From the NCBI RefSeq assembly GCF_030812475.1, contig NZ_JAUSSR010000007.1, positions 62,001-126,000 on the forward strand: 64,000 nucleotides of DNA, in the 5' to 3' direction. Below the pieces are notes generated by a model that saw only the letters and a list, made by a program, of their open reading frames with translations, was not told the DNA's origin and did no database searches. The stretch comes from Pseudomonas lini (GTDB taxonomy: Bacteria; Pseudomonadota; Gammaproteobacteria; Pseudomonadales; Pseudomonadaceae). Positions 1 through 9,740 of the stretch are shown in pieces; position 1 is the stretch's first letter; each line of letters begins with the position of its first letter. The translations under genes and the position numbers were made by a program.

Positions 1-618
1 ACCATTGGCGACGTCAACTTCGGCATCGCCTACAAGTTCCTGGACGAGTCGATCAACACCCCGGATGCCGTGGTCACCTTGCGTGTCAAGGCACCTACCG
101 GCAAGGACCCCTTCGGCATCAAGCTGCGCCAGTCCGACGCCAACACCAACCTGTTCGTGCCTGACACCCTGCCGACCGGTAACGGCGTCTGGTCGATCAC
201 GCCGGGCATCTCGCTGGTCAAGACCTTCGACCCGGCGGTGTTGTTCGGTAGCCTCTCCTACACCCACAACTTCGAGGATTCGTTCGACGACATCAGCTCC
301 ACCGTCAACCAGAAAACCCCGGGCAAGGTGAGTATCGGCGACAGCTTCCAGATCGGTGCCGGTATCGCTTTTGCGTTGAACGAAAAGATGAGTATGTCGT
401 TCTCGGTGTCTGACCTGGTGCAACGCAAAAGCAAGATCAAGGAAGATGGCGGTGATTGGCAATCGGTCACTTCAAGCGATGCCAACGCCGGTTACTTCAA
501 CATCGGCATGACCATTGCGGCCACCGACAACCTGACCATCGTCCCCAACCTGTCCATCGGCATGACAGACGATGCCCCGGACTTTACCTTCAGCCTGAAA
601 TTCCCGTATTACTTCTGA
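1..618 (+). CDS. C-terminal part of an outer-membrane beta-barrel protein (5' end outside window)
   Basis: The reading frame is open from base 1 and ends at TGA 616-618, giving 205 visible residues; the start and any signal peptide lie upstream of the window. The sequence is an alternation of polar and hydrophobic residues typical of membrane strands, and the last residues are FSLKFPYYF, with the terminal phenylalanine that the BAM machinery recognises in outer-membrane barrels. No enzymatic motif is visible. It probably acts as a channel or transporter-like barrel. It is convergent with the sigma-54 activator downstream, with a long inverted repeat between them. Exact family not recognised. 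Confidence 0.7.
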   Translation, partial: TIGDVNFGIAYKFLDESINTPDAVVTLRVKAPTGKDPFGIKLRQSDANTNLFVPDTLPTGNGVWSITPGISLVKTFDPAVLFGSLSYTHNFEDSFDDISSTVNQKTPGKVSIGDSFQIGAGIAFALNEKMSMSFSVSDLVQRKSKIKEDGGDWQSVTSSDANAGYFNIGMTIAATDNLTIVPNLSIGMTDDAPDFTFSLKFPYYF

Positions 619-634
619 TCCAGGTTGCAGATCG

Positions 635-709
635 AAAGATCGCAGCCTGCGCCAGCTTCTACATTGGATTGCGTTCATCCTGTAGGAGCTGGCGCAGGCT
701 GCGATCTTT
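635..709. repeat. Long inverted repeat between convergent genes (REP-like, likely bidirectional terminator)
   Basis: Arms at 635-663 and 681-709 are 29 bases each and complementary with a single mismatch. The right arm begins TGTAGGAGCTGGCGC, the REP-family core. The right arm ends in a T-run (to 711) on the plus strand and the left arm begins with AAA, so the hairpin could terminate transcripts from both convergent genes. Confidence 0.75.
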
Positions 710-720
710 TGTTTCTGCCT

Positions 721-2046
721 CTAGCGAATCTGGTGCTTGTGCAGCAATCGGTAAAAGGTTGGCCGCGACACGCCCAATACCCGGGCAGCGACGCTGAGAT
801 TGTCGCTGTGGCGGTTCAATACATCGCACAATGCCTGGCGCTCGGCGCGGGTCTTGTAGTCTTCGAGGGTTCCCATCGGCGCGGCGATCGCATGCTGGCT
901 GATCAGTCCCAGGTCCCGCGCCTCGATCTGCCGCCCTTCAGCCAGCACCAACCCGCGGCGCACCCGATTGGCCAACTCACGAACGTTGCCCGGCCAGTCA
1001 TGTTTGCCCATGGCAACCAACGCGTCTTCGCTGAAGCTGCGAGGGCGGCGACCGGTTTCATGACTGTAGAAATGGGAAAAATGATTGGCCAGCATCGACA
1101 GATCGCCGTGGCGCTCGCGCAAGGGGGCAGTAACGACTTGCAGGACGTTCAGCCTGTAGTACAAATCTTCGCGAAAGCGTTTTTTCTCTATGGCGGCTTC
1201 AAGGTCGACGTGAGTCGCGGCCAATACCCGCACATCCACGGGAATCGGCTGACTGCCGCCCACACGCTCGATGTGCTTTTCCTGGAGAAACCGCAACAGA
1301 TTGGCTTGCAGCTCAAGGGGCAGGTCACCGATTTCGTCAAGAAACAGCGTCCCACCGTTCGCCGCTTCGATTCGCCCGACCTTGCGTTGATGGGCGCCTG
1401 TAAAGGCACCCTTCTCGTGGCCAAACAGTTCCGACTGGATCAAGTGTTCAGGAATCGCGCCGCAGTTGATGGCGACAAAGGGTTTGCTGTGTCGCTGGGA
1501 CTGTCGGTGCAGCGTGCGGGCGACCAGTTCTTTACCGGTCCCGCTTTCACCGCGAATCAACACCGGTGACTCGGTGGGTGCCAGTTTGCTCAACAACTTG
1601 CGCAGTTCGCGAATCGGCTTGCTGTCGCCCAGCAGTTCATGCTCAGGCTGATCGATATGAACCGAACCCTGGCCGCGCAAGCGTGCCATGCCGAACGCCC
1701 GGCCCAGCGTCACTTGAACCCGGGACACATCGAACGGCAAGGTATGGAAATCGAAAAACCATTCGCAAACGAAGTCCCCGACATTTTGCAAGCGCAGGAC
1801 TTCCTGGTTGAGTACGGCAATCCATTCGGTGCCGCTACGGCTGATCAGCTCCTTGACTGCGTCCGGTCGCTCCAGATGAAAGGGTTGCAATCGCAGCAGG
1901 CCAACGTCGCAGGTCTTGTCTGCGGCGTTTTCCAGGGTACAGCTGTCCACATCCCATCCCACAGAGCGTAAGCCGGGCAATAGCCGATGGCAGTCGTCGC
2001 AGGGGTCCACTACTAATAGACGTCGTAAGGCAGGCGCTTCGCTCAT
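721..2046 (-). CDS. Sigma-54-dependent transcriptional activator, VpsR-type, Fis-class HTH
   Basis: A 441-residue bacterial enhancer-binding protein. Residues about 8-125 form a degenerate receiver-like VpsR domain. Then comes a AAA+ domain with Walker A GESGTGKE, the sigma-54 contact loop GAFTGA and Walker B GGTLFLDEIGDL. A Fis-type helix-turn-helix closes the protein (ARVLGVSRPTFYRLL). The start at 2046 (MSEAPALRR) is preferred over the upstream ATG at 2094, because the extra 16 residues do not look like the family and an inverted repeat lies there. The receiver-like domain lacks an obvious phospho-acceptor context, so control is probably by a ligand such as c-di-GMP (as in VpsR/FleQ) or by expression. 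Target genes are not evident; the small gene at 2389 is divergent. Confidence 0.85.
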   Translation of the reverse strand: MSEAPALRRLLVVDPCDDCHRLLPGLRSVGWDVDSCTLENAADKTCDVGLLRLQPFHLERPDAVKELISRSGTEWIAVLNQEVLRLQNVGDFVCEWFFDFHTLPFDVSRVQVTLGRAFGMARLRGQGSVHIDQPEHELLGDSKPIRELRKLLSKLAPTESPVLIRGESGTGKELVARTLHRQSQRHSKPFVAINCGAIPEHLIQSELFGHEKGAFTGAHQRKVGRIEAANGGTLFLDEIGDLPLELQANLLRFLQEKHIERVGGSQPIPVDVRVLAATHVDLEAAIEKKRFREDLYYRLNVLQVVTAPLRERHGDLSMLANHFSHFYSHETGRRPRSFSEDALVAMGKHDWPGNVRELANRVRRGLVLAEGRQIEARDLGLISQHAIAAPMGTLEDYKTRAERQALCDVLNRHSDNLSVAARVLGVSRPTFYRLLHKHQIR

Positions 2047-2093
2047 GACTGTTCCTTGGCGCCAAATATATGAAATATTATTAAAAACAGTCA
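2046..2093. promoter_or_regulatory. Inverted repeat around the start of the sigma-54 regulator gene
   Basis: TGACTGTT at 2046-2053 is repeated as AACAGTCA at 2086-2093. A perfect 10-base palindrome TTGGCGCCAA lies between them at 2056-2065. Position over the start codon and upstream leader suggests an operator for autoregulation; this is inference from symmetry only. Confidence 0.4.
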
Positions 2094-2388
2094 TTTGGCG
2101 GTCTTGGCTGTAACACTAGCAAGATTTTTGACGAGACCTTGTACCATTTGTCTATATGAGCAACGTGTAAATCGTTATAAGAAGTTGCTTTGTTAGTTGC
2201 CTAACGATTTCAATCTTTCATTCAGCTTTCAAAAACCTGTTCGAACCGGGCCGATGAAAGAAAGTTGAAATAACTGTGAATTACATGTGACCCACCCCCC
2301 GGTTGCGGGCATCAGTACAAGTAACGAGCCGAACGGTAAGCCCAACCGACGGCCCTTCACTTGATTGGGCACACAGAGAGACGATCCC
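2094..2388. other. AT-rich intergenic region between divergent genes
   Basis: About 300 bases with lower GC than the surroundings (runs such as TATATGAAATATTATT just inside, and GTTATAAGAAGTTGC). It must hold the promoters of the divergent sigma-54 regulator and the small protein at 2389. I cannot pick a convincing -24/-12 element or sigma-70 promoter. Confidence 0.5.
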
Positions 2389-2655
2389 ATGAACGCCCCG
2401 CTCCGTATCAACGAAGCTCTTTTGATCGCCGACCGCGCGCTCCAACCCTTTCAATGCGTGGCCTGGGCCCCACAGGACGGTAATGGCGACCTCAGCCTGA
2501 GCGTCATCGACCGCACCAACACCCGCATCGGTCGCAAGCAGATTCCAAGCAGTGCCTATACCGATCCCGCGCAACTCGAGCACTTGCTGGAAGAAGTTCG
2601 TGAAGAGCTGAGCAAGGGAGGTTACCAACTCCAGTCGTGGTCCATGCCGCACTAA
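2389..2655 (+). CDS. Small conserved hypothetical protein, 88 aa
   Basis: Not assigned to a family. The start at 2389 (MNAPLRINEA) follows an AGAGAGACG purine stretch at a good distance; the longer frame from 2365 has no ribosome-binding site. The protein is soluble and has no signal peptide. Its middle is beta-like (AWAPQDGNGDLSLSVID) and its end helical (LEHLLEEVREELSKGGY). Codon use is typical of the genome. It stands alone, divergent from the sigma-54 activator. Confidence 0.7.
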   Translation: MNAPLRINEALLIADRALQPFQCVAWAPQDGNGDLSLSVIDRTNTRIGRKQIPSSAYTDPAQLEHLLEEVREELSKGGYQLQSWSMPH

Positions 2656-2939
2656 GCATTTCGCGGGTTACTTCACGGTAACCCGCACCTTTCCCCCAAT
2701 CGGCAACCCGCTGATGCTGCATGTCATTCGCATTGATAACCGCTGTTTTTTCCAACCAGGCGCCTGCAGTTGTTGGCAGACTAGGCAATGGTTCGAAAAG
2801 ACACTGTTCTGGCACAAAACGACCCTCCGCCTGTTAAGTCTCACTGTTGTGCATTAGTGCATACAGGGATTGAATGACTTCCCTAATGAAAGTCGCCACC
2901 CAACTTCTGGATCAGGACGACTCGCAAGGAGATGCGTGC

Positions 2940-4229
2940 ATGTCGATTCAGACCCCTTATGCCTTGACCACACCGCTTGATAACGCTGGAGCACTGGATT
3001 TATCCTTCGCCGGAACCGGCACGACCCAAGTGTATTTTGCCGGCAGCACCGCAAGCATGGCCAACGGGGTAGCGATCGATTCACAGGGCAGGTTGCTGGT
3101 AGCGGCAAAGGTCGACACCCCGGGCGGCAGCCGCTTCGGCCTGGCTCGCCTGCTGGAAGATGGCTCGGCCGATCTGGTATTCGGCCACCACGGCAGCGTC
3201 ATCGGCCAGTTCGAACACGGCTTCGAGGCAATGGGTGGAAAGGTCCATGTCCTGGCCGATGGACGCATTCTGTTGGCCGGGCTGCATTACGAGAATGCGT
3301 ACCGGACACTGCCTGCGCTCGCCCTATTCGATCAGCACGGCCGTCCCGATCAAGGTTTTGGCGACAATGGCCGTTGCGTGGTGCGCCTGCCAGGCGATCT
3401 TTCCCAGGGTGCGCGCGACGGCTGGCTGCCTCCTGGCATGCCAGGCACCGAAGCCTGTGATGTCTGTGTGCAGGAGGATGGTCGCATCCTGCTGCTGGCC
3501 AATCACCACTTTGAACTGGCCGATCATGTCGGCCTGCTGATACGGCTCGAAACCGACGGTTCACTCGACAGTACATTCAATGGTCGTGGCTTCGTGATTG
3601 TCAGGCATTTGCTGATGAACACCTGGATCAGCAGCCTGATGGTTCAACGAGACACCCGAATCCTGGTAGGCGGTTCGATCAACTTCCCCCAGGAAGGCTT
3701 GTTGGCCCGCTATCACGCCGATGGAAGGCTCGACGATAGTTTCGCGGTGGACGGCTTCATGAGTTTCAAGGCAAAAGAGCGCAGCACCCGGGTCAGCCAG
3801 ATCATCCAGCACGACAATGGCGACTTGCATTGTTTTGGCAGCAGCCGCGACCCGCTGCACTGCCTTTCACTGAAAGTCCACATCAACGGTCGTCCGGAAA
3901 GCCATTGCAATGGCGGCCATCCGCAGTTGCTGGAAATCAGCCACAGTGGCTGTCAGTGGAACGCCGCCCTGGCATTGCCTGACGGCTGCGTGCTCACGGC
4001 AGGCGCAACCTTCGGCGGCAGCGAGGGCGATTTCGTTCTGGCCCGCTACATGCCCGACGGACAGCTCGATTATCGCTTTGGCCAGGGTACCGGCTGGGTT
4101 CGCACCCGCCAGGGTCGCACCCGGGATTTTGCCACTTCATTGGTCGTGCAAGAGAATGCAAGCATCGTCGTGGCGGGCTCTTCACTGGACGGCAGTTATC
4201 GGGCCGTCGTCGCACGTTACCTGGGTTAA
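2940..4229 (+). CDS. Delta-60 repeat (DUF5122) beta-propeller-like protein
   Basis: A 429-residue protein made of repeated units of the TIGR02608 delta-60 type, each with a pattern like DGRILLAG, then LxRLxxDGxLDxxFxxxG. Clear units are at about residues 15-60, 85-130, 160-200, 210-260 and 340-385. The start at 2940 follows AAGGAG with good spacing; the upstream start at 2874 lacks a site. No signal peptide is visible, although many relatives are extracellular or surface proteins. It may bind ligands or partners; no catalytic motif is seen. It lies between unrelated genes. Confidence 0.8.
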   Translation: MSIQTPYALTTPLDNAGALDLSFAGTGTTQVYFAGSTASMANGVAIDSQGRLLVAAKVDTPGGSRFGLARLLEDGSADLVFGHHGSVIGQFEHGFEAMGGKVHVLADGRILLAGLHYENAYRTLPALALFDQHGRPDQGFGDNGRCVVRLPGDLSQGARDGWLPPGMPGTEACDVCVQEDGRILLLANHHFELADHVGLLIRLETDGSLDSTFNGRGFVIVRHLLMNTWISSLMVQRDTRILVGGSINFPQEGLLARYHADGRLDDSFAVDGFMSFKAKERSTRVSQIIQHDNGDLHCFGSSRDPLHCLSLKVHINGRPESHCNGGHPQLLEISHSGCQWNAALALPDGCVLTAGATFGGSEGDFVLARYMPDGQLDYRFGQGTGWVRTRQGRTRDFATSLVVQENASIVVAGSSLDGSYRAVVARYLG

Positions 4230-4307
4230 TTCCAAGGATTTTTCCTACACTTGATCTTCCTCTGCACTTACGGCAACTTGCGCGCTTCTTATTACAAGGA
4301 GTAGCCA

Positions 4308-5810
4308 ATGTCCGGCTCAATGGCCCAGGCGTTCGCGCATAATTTTCTCGGGCATTCCCCCCGCTGGTACAAGGCAAGCATTGTCGGCTTCCTGATTCTC
4401 AACGCCCTGGTGTTGTGGACGGTCGGCCCGGTGGCGGCCGGCTGGCTGCTGGTGCTGGAATTCATCTTCACCCTGGCCATGGCACTCAAGTGTTATCCGT
4501 TGATGCCCGGCGGCCTGCTGCTGGTTGAAGCCCTGCTGTTGAAGATGACCACGCCCCAGGCACTCTATGACGAACTGGTGCACAATTTCCCTGTGATCCT
4601 GCTGCTGATGTTCATGGTGGCCGGCATCTACTTCATGAAAGACCTGTTGCTGTTCCTGTTCTCGCGACTGCTGCTCGGGGTCCGCTCCAAGTCCATGCTG
4701 GCGTTGATGTTCTGCTTTCTGTCGGCATTCCTGTCGGCGTTTCTCGATGCCCTGACCGTCACGGCCGTGATCATCAGTGCGGCGGTAGGCTTCTACTCGG
4801 TGTATCACCGCGTCGCCTCGGGCGACGATCCGCGGCAGGACACCCCGATCGGTAACGACCAGAACCTGCCCAAGCTGCATCACGCCGACCTCGAACAATT
4901 CCGTGCCTTTCTGCGCAGCCTGCTGATGCACGGCGCCGTGGGTACCGCCCTGGGCGGCGTCTGCACCCTGGTCGGCGAGCCGCAGAACCTGCTGATCGGC
5001 CATGAAATGGGCTGGCACTTCGCCGAGTTCTTTCTGAAAGTCGCTCCGGTTTCCTTGCCGGTACTGGCGGCGGGCCTGGCGACCTGCGTGTTGCTGGAGA
5101 AACTGCGCTGGTTCGGTTACGGCACGCTGTTGCCGGACAACGTACGTGCCGTGCTGGCCAACTACGCTGCCGAAGACAACGCCGCACGCACCGCTCGCCA
5201 ACGCGCCGCGCTGATCGTGCAGGGCCTGGCGGCGCTGATCCTGATTGCGGGGCTGGGGTTTCACATCGCCGAGGTCGGCCTGATCGGTCTGATGGTGATC
5301 GTGCTGATCACTTCGTTCACCGGCATCACCGACGAGCACCGCATCGGCAACGCATTCAAGGACGCCATGCCGTTCACGGCGCTGCTGGTGGTGTTCTTTG
5401 CGGTGGTGGCAGTGATTCACGACCAGCAACTGTTCACCCCGCTGATCCAGTGGGTGCTGGCACTGCCGGCGGAACAACAGCCGGGCATGCTGTTCATCGC
5501 CAACGGCTTGCTGTCGGCCATCAGCGACAACGTATTCGTCGCGACCATCTACATCACTGAAGTGAAACGGGCCTTCATCGCCGGCCACATGAGCCGCGAG
5601 CATTTCGAGACATTGGCGATTGCGATCAACACCGGCACCAACCTGCCGAGCGTGGCGACGCCCAATGGCCAGGCGGCGTTTCTGTTTCTGCTGACGTCGG
5701 CGATTGCACCGCTGATTCGCCTGTCGTATGGGCGGATGGTGTGGATGGCATTGCCGTATACGGTGGTGATGGGTGTGCTTGGTTGGTATGCAGTAAGTTA
5801 CTGGCTATAA
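4308..5810 (+). CDS. nhaB: Na+/H+ antiporter NhaB
   Basis: A 500-residue inner-membrane protein that exchanges internal Na+ (or Li+) for external protons, used for sodium tolerance and pH homeostasis. Length and N-terminus ([18 protein letters not shown]) match NhaB from gammaproteobacteria, and about 12 hydrophobic segments are visible, including the conserved [14 protein letters not shown] segment with its membrane-embedded aspartate. AAGGAG lies eight bases before the ATG. Monocistronic; a REP element follows. Confidence 0.95.
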   Translation: MSGSMAQAFAHNFLGHSPRWYKASIVGFLILNALVLWTVGPVAAGWLLVLEFIFTLAMALKCYPLMPGGLLLVEALLLKMTTPQALYDELVHNFPVILLLMFMVAGIYFMKDLLLFLFSRLLLGVRSKSMLALMFCFLSAFLSAFLDALTVTAVIISAAVGFYSVYHRVASGDDPRQDTPIGNDQNLPKLHHADLEQFRAFLRSLLMHGAVGTALGGVCTLVGEPQNLLIGHEMGWHFAEFFLKVAPVSLPVLAAGLATCVLLEKLRWFGYGTLLPDNVRAVLANYAAEDNAARTARQRAALIVQGLAALILIAGLGFHIAEVGLIGLMVIVLITSFTGITDEHRIGNAFKDAMPFTALLVVFFAVVAVIHDQQLFTPLIQWVLALPAEQQPGMLFIANGLLSAISDNVFVATIYITEVKRAFIAGHMSREHFETLAIAINTGTNLPSVATPNGQAAFLFLLTSAIAPLIRLSYGRMVWMALPYTVVMGVLGWYAVSYWL

Positions 5811-5857
5811 CACCACGGTCCCTGTGCACACGGAATCGGTGACCGACGTCGATCCCG

Positions 5858-5964
5858 TGTAGGAGCCGGCTTGCTGGCGAAGGCGGCGGCACATTCAATA
5901 GATATAGTGGCTGGGAGACCGCTTTCGCTGCGGTGCGGCGATCCGACAAGCCAGCGCCTACAGG
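5858..5964. repeat. REP doublet (REPIN) after nhaB
   Basis: Left arm TGTAGGAGCCGGCTTGCTGG at 5858 and inverted right arm ending CCAGCGCCTACAGG near 5964. The loop contains TATAGTGGCTGGGAGACCGC, related to the loops of the elements near 14516, 51544 and 54321. Confidence 0.8.
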
Positions 5965-5967
5965 GGC

Positions 5968-6789
5968 TCAGCGTTTCAGGATGTACTGCTCGATCGCCTG
6001 CGCCGCGCCGTCTTCGGTGTTGGTCCCCGTGATCACATGCGCCTGGCGCCGCACCGCCTCTTCCGCCTGCCCCATGGCGATCGACAACCCGGCCCGATGA
6101 AACATCGCCGGATCGTTGCCGCCATCGCCCAGGGCGGCCGTCTGTTCCAGCGGCACACCGAGGAGTTCGGCCAGTGTCGCCAGCGCTTCACCCTTGTTCG
6201 CTTTCATCGCGGTCACATCCAGGTACACCGGCTGCGAGCGCGAGACTTGCGCCTGGTTCTCGACCTTGGGCAGCAGTTGCGCTTCCAGCTCGATCAACAG
6301 TCCAGTGTTGTTACTGGCAGCGACAATCTTGTCGATGCGCTCCAGATAGGGCTCGAAGGTCTCCACCTTTACCGGCGGATATCCCAGGCCATCCTGCTCG
6401 CGTGGCACCATGGGGCCGGACGGGTCTTTCACCAGCCAGTCGCCACCGCTGAATACCCAGACTTCGATATCCGGCAGATCGGTAAACAACGTCAAGGTGG
6501 TCAACGCGGCCGTGGCCGGCAAGTAATGCGCGAGCAGAATACTGCCGTCGGGATTGACCAGGGTGCCGCCATTGAACGCCGCCGTCGGCAGATCGACGCC
6601 CAAGGCTTCGATCTGCTGCAGCATGGCTCTAGGTGGTCGGCCGGTGGCCAGGCTGAACAGCACGCCCGCCTCGCGCAACGAACCGACCGCTTCGAGGGTG
6701 CGCTCGCTGAGGCTGTGATCGGGCAGCAGCAAGGTGCCGTCCATGTCACTAAGCAGAAAAAGGATGGGCTGTTGCGTCGGCTCACTCAT
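5968..6789 (-). CDS. Cof-type HAD-IIB sugar-phosphate phosphatase
   Basis: A 273-residue haloacid-dehalogenase hydrolase. Motif I is DMDGTL with nucleophile Asp15 and acid/base Asp17, and the C-terminal motif IV is GDGGNDPAMF. The large C2-type cap between them places it in the IIB (Cof/YbiV) class that dephosphorylates hexose phosphates or related compounds. Its ATG overlaps the stop of zwf by four bases, so it is the third, translationally coupled gene of gnd-zwf-HAD. A role in trimming excess sugar phosphates or repairing damaged intermediates at the glucose-6-phosphate node is inferred from context only. Confidence 0.85.
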   Translation of the reverse strand: MSEPTQQPILFLLSDMDGTLLLPDHSLSERTLEAVGSLREAGVLFSLATGRPPRAMLQQIEALGVDLPTAAFNGGTLVNPDGSILLAHYLPATAALTTLTLFTDLPDIEVWVFSGGDWLVKDPSGPMVPREQDGLGYPPVKVETFEPYLERIDKIVAASNNTGLLIELEAQLLPKVENQAQVSRSQPVYLDVTAMKANKGEALATLAELLGVPLEQTAALGDGGNDPAMFHRAGLSIAMGQAEEAVRRQAHVITGTNTEDGAAQAIEQYILKR

Positions 6790-8309
6790 CCGAGGTCGTG
6801 CCAGACGCGGCCGTCGCGGGTCAGCAGATCTTCTGCGGCCTGCGGCCCGTCTTCACCCGCCGCGTAGCTTTGTATGCTCGCGTCCTGCTGCCAGGCATCG
6901 AGGAACGGCTGCACGGCGCGCCAGCCATTTTCGATGTTGTCGGCGCGCTGGAACAGCGTCTGATCGCCCGTCAGGCAATCGTAGATCAGGGTTTCGTAGC
7001 CGGTGGACGGCTGCATTTCGAAAAAATCCTTGTAGGCAAAACCCAGTTCGATATTGGCCATCTCCAACGCAGGGCCTGGCCGTTTGGCCAGCAGGTCGAA
7101 CCACATGCCTTCGTTGGGCTGGATCTGGATGCGCAGATAGGTCGGCTGCAACTCATCGACCTCGGTATCGCGGAACTGCGCGTAGGGTGCCGGCTTGAAA
7201 CAGATGACGATCTCGGTGTCGCGCACGCTCATGCGCTTGCCGGTGCGCAGGTAGAACGGCACGCCGACCCAGCGCCAGTTGTCGATCATGACCTTGAGCG
7301 CCACGTAGGTTTCGGTGTTGCTGTCCGGCGCCACGTTGTTTTCCTGGCGATAACCGGGCAACGGCTTGCCGTCGATTTCACCGGGCGCGTACTGGCCGCG
7401 GACCGAGTTGGCCCTTGCCTCCTCGACCGACCAGGGACGAATCGCGCCGACCACCTTGGCTTTCTCGCCGCGCACCGCATCGGCGCCAAAGGCCGCTGGC
7501 GGCTCCATGGCCACCATCGCCAGCAACTGGAACAGGTGATTGGGCACCATGTCCCGCAGGGCGCCGGTGTGCTCGTAAAAACTGCCACGGGTTTCCACGC
7601 CGACGGTTTCAGCGGCGGTGATTTGCACGTGGTCGATGTAATGATTGTTCCAGAACGCTTCGAACAGGCTGTTGGAGAACCGGCTGATCAGAATGTTCTG
7701 CACGGTTTCCTTGCCCAGGTAGTGATCGATACGGTAGATCTGGTTCTCCGTCATCACCTTGAGCAGGCATGCGTTCAAGGCTTCGGCAGTGTGCAGGTCG
7801 GAGCCGAAGGGTTTTTCGATCACCACCCTCCTGAACGCCTCGGGGGTTTCTTGCAACAGGCCGGCAGCGCCAAGACGGCGCGCCACTTCGCTGAAAAAGC
7901 GTGGCGCGGTGGCCAGATAGAAGACAGCGTTGCCGGTGCCGCTGGCGGCAATTTTCGCCCCCAGGGCTTGATAGGTGCTGTCGTCCAGGAAATCGCCCTG
8001 GACGTAGCTGATGCCTTTGGCCAACTTGGCCCACAAGTCCGGATCCAGGGCTGCATCGCCCTTCCCGACCTTGGAAGCCACCTCGGCGCGAATGAAGTCT
8101 TCGAGTTTTTTCGCGAAAGCCTCATCGCTGATGGCGTTGTGGTCAACGCCGATGATCCGCAATCCATCGCCGAGCAGACCGTCGCGACTCAGGTTGTACA
8201 GCGCCGGCATCAGCAGACGCTTGACCAGGTCACCATGGGCACCGAACAGGAACAGTGTGGTCGGTGGTGCGGGTTCTGCCTTGGACTTATTGCGGATCAG
8301 GCGGGTCAT
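6786..8309 (-). CDS. zwf: Glucose-6-phosphate 1-dehydrogenase
   Basis: 507 residues, the usual length. It oxidises glucose 6-phosphate to 6-phosphogluconolactone with NAD(P)+, feeding the Entner-Doudoroff and pentose phosphate routes in the cytoplasm. The dinucleotide loop near the N-terminus reads GAHGDL (family usually GASGDL), and the substrate site contains the signature RIDHYLGKE. It overlaps gnd upstream and the HAD phosphatase downstream by four bases each. It is not linked to pgl or eda here, so this is probably the gnd-associated zwf paralogue rather than the copy in the hexR-zwf-pgl-eda cluster. Confidence 0.95.
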   Translation of the reverse strand: MTRLIRNKSKAEPAPPTTLFLFGAHGDLVKRLLMPALYNLSRDGLLGDGLRIIGVDHNAISDEAFAKKLEDFIRAEVASKVGKGDAALDPDLWAKLAKGISYVQGDFLDDSTYQALGAKIAASGTGNAVFYLATAPRFFSEVARRLGAAGLLQETPEAFRRVVIEKPFGSDLHTAEALNACLLKVMTENQIYRIDHYLGKETVQNILISRFSNSLFEAFWNNHYIDHVQITAAETVGVETRGSFYEHTGALRDMVPNHLFQLLAMVAMEPPAAFGADAVRGEKAKVVGAIRPWSVEEARANSVRGQYAPGEIDGKPLPGYRQENNVAPDSNTETYVALKVMIDNWRWVGVPFYLRTGKRMSVRDTEIVICFKPAPYAQFRDTEVDELQPTYLRIQIQPNEGMWFDLLAKRPGPALEMANIELGFAYKDFFEMQPSTGYETLIYDCLTGDQTLFQRADNIENGWRAVQPFLDAWQQDASIQSYAAGEDGPQAAEDLLTRDGRVWHDLG

Positions 8310-9286
8310 TTTTTCGCGGTCTCCACATGGCCGCCGAAGCCGAATCGCTGGGCCGAGAGAATCTTGTCGCCAAAGGTGCCTTGCCCGCGGGAACGGTAGC
8401 GGGAGAACAGCGAATTCGACAGCACCGGTACGGGCACCGCTTGTTCCATGGCGGCCTCGATGGTCCAGCGACCTTCACCGCTGTCGGCGACCGAGCCGGA
8501 ATAACCTTCGAGCTTCGGATCGCTGGCCAGTGCGTCGGCGGTCAGGTCGAGCAGCCAGGACGACACCACGCTGCCACGACGCCAGACTTCGGCGATGTCG
8601 GCGACATTCAGGTCGAAACGCTGGTCTTCCGGCAGGTGGGTGCTGGCCTTGGTCTTGAGGATGTCGAAGCCTTCGGCGAAGGCCTGCATCATGCCGTACT
8701 CGATGCCGTTGTGGATCATCTTGACGAAATGGCCTGCACCGGCCGGCCCGGCGTGGATATAACCCCGTTCGGCGCGATCGTCATCAGACTTGCGGTCCTT
8801 GGTCCGCGGTATGTCGCCCAGCCCCGGTGCCAGGCTTTCGAACAGCGGATCGAGACGTTTGACGGTGTCGGCATCGCCGCCGATCATCATGCAGTAACCG
8901 CGCTCCAGGCCCCAGACGCCGCCGGAGGTGCCGACATCGATGTAGTGCAGGCCTTTTTCCGACAGGGTTTTCGCCCGGCGGATATCGTCCTTATAGAAGG
9001 TGTTGCCGCCGTCGATGATAGTGTCGCCGGCTTCGAGCAACGTGCTCAGGGTGGCGATGGTGTCTTCGGTCGGCGCGCCCGCCGGCAACATGACCCAGAC
9101 CGCCCGTGGCCTGGCCAGGCCGGCAACCAGGGCTGGCAGGTCGGCGACGCCGGTGGCACCCGCTTCGACCAGGTTTTCGACAAAGGCGGTATTGCGATCG
9201 TAAACAACGGTGGTGTGCCCGTTGAGCATCAGGCGCCGCGCAATATTGCCGCCCATGCGGCCCAGTCCGATAATCCCGAGTTGCAT
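8306..9286 (-). CDS. gnd: 6-phosphogluconate dehydrogenase, decarboxylating, short NAD-type
   Basis: 326 residues, against about 470 for the E. coli enzyme; the short form (YqeC/GntZ group) is usually NAD-preferring. It converts 6-phosphogluconate to ribulose 5-phosphate and CO2. The N-terminus carries GLGRMGGN, a Rossmann loop, and the substrate region contains [19 protein letters not shown] and [11 protein letters not shown]. The start at 9286 follows GGGAGC; the upstream ATG at 9322 adds 12 non-family residues. First gene of the gnd-zwf-HAD operon. Confidence 0.92.
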   Translation of the reverse strand: MQLGIIGLGRMGGNIARRLMLNGHTTVVYDRNTAFVENLVEAGATGVADLPALVAGLARPRAVWVMLPAGAPTEDTIATLSTLLEAGDTIIDGGNTFYKDDIRRAKTLSEKGLHYIDVGTSGGVWGLERGYCMMIGGDADTVKRLDPLFESLAPGLGDIPRTKDRKSDDDRAERGYIHAGPAGAGHFVKMIHNGIEYGMMQAFAEGFDILKTKASTHLPEDQRFDLNVADIAEVWRRGSVVSSWLLDLTADALASDPKLEGYSGSVADSGEGRWTIEAAMEQAVPVPVLSNSLFSRYRSRGQGTFGDKILSAQRFGFGGHVETAKK

Positions 9287-9482
9287 GTTCTGATGCTCCC
9301 TACTACAAATAAAGTGTGTCAAAGGTTATAGCCCAACGCGACTAATGTGGGTTAGTCCGGAGCGGCGGGACGAAGTTTCCGGGCATTGTGCCCGATCCAG
9401 ACGCATAACGTCAGAAATCGTGCCGAAGACACAGCGACCATGAAAAATAAAAAAGTTCCATTCTTGAGCAAAAGAAATCAAA

Positions 9483-9518
9483 ATCGGCGCCGATAGTAAG
9501 TCAGCATCCGACGTCGGA
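9483..9518. promoter_or_regulatory. Two perfect 12-base palindromes in tandem
   Basis: ATCGGCGCCGAT at 9483-9494 and TCCGACGTCGGA at 9507-9518, separated by 12 bases. They sit 40-75 bases before the small gene at 9558 and about 200 bases upstream of gnd on the other strand. Two dyads of equal size and spacing suggest a regulator bound on the same or offset faces of the helix; no known consensus recognised. Confidence 0.4.
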
Positions 9519-9557
9519 GCGGATTTACAGTTGAATCAGCCATTTGCGAGGTGAGCA

Positions 9558-9740
9558 ATGGGCACATTACTAGCAGCACGGCCAGCACAAACCCTTTACG
9601 TCACGATCCGTCGCGATGAATTGCGCCAGTTGAAAGACGAGCGCGACCAGTTGAGGCAGGAAGTCGCGCAACTGCGCCTGCTTACGCAAGATGCTCAGGC
9701 TCAATCCTGGCCCGTCACACAGCGTGCTCCCCACGCCTGA
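9558..9740 (+). CDS. Small coiled-coil hypothetical protein, 60 aa
   Basis: Not assigned to a family. A GAGGTGAGC ribosome-binding site precedes the ATG at 9558. Residues about 20-45 (RRDELRQLKDERDQL onward) form a short heptad-type amphipathic helix, so it may dimerise or bind a partner. The first 15 residues resemble a loop or strand (TLYVTIRR). Codon use is consistent with coding. It is preceded by the double palindrome at 9483-9518 and followed by about 190 bases without a gene before the phosphoethanolamine transferase. Confidence 0.55.
   Translation: MGTLLAARPAQTLYVTIRRDELRQLKDERDQLRQEVAQLRLLTQDAQAQSWPVTQRAPHA

Noticed and set aside
4317..5603. Long open frame antisense to nhaB, rich in His and Gln
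   Set aside because: It mirrors the codon pattern of nhaB in a GC-rich genome; amino-acid composition is unlike a protein and there is no ribosome-binding site.
6798..8399. 533-codon open frame antisense to zwf
   Set aside because: Overlaps fully a conserved enzyme; no coding evidence of its own.
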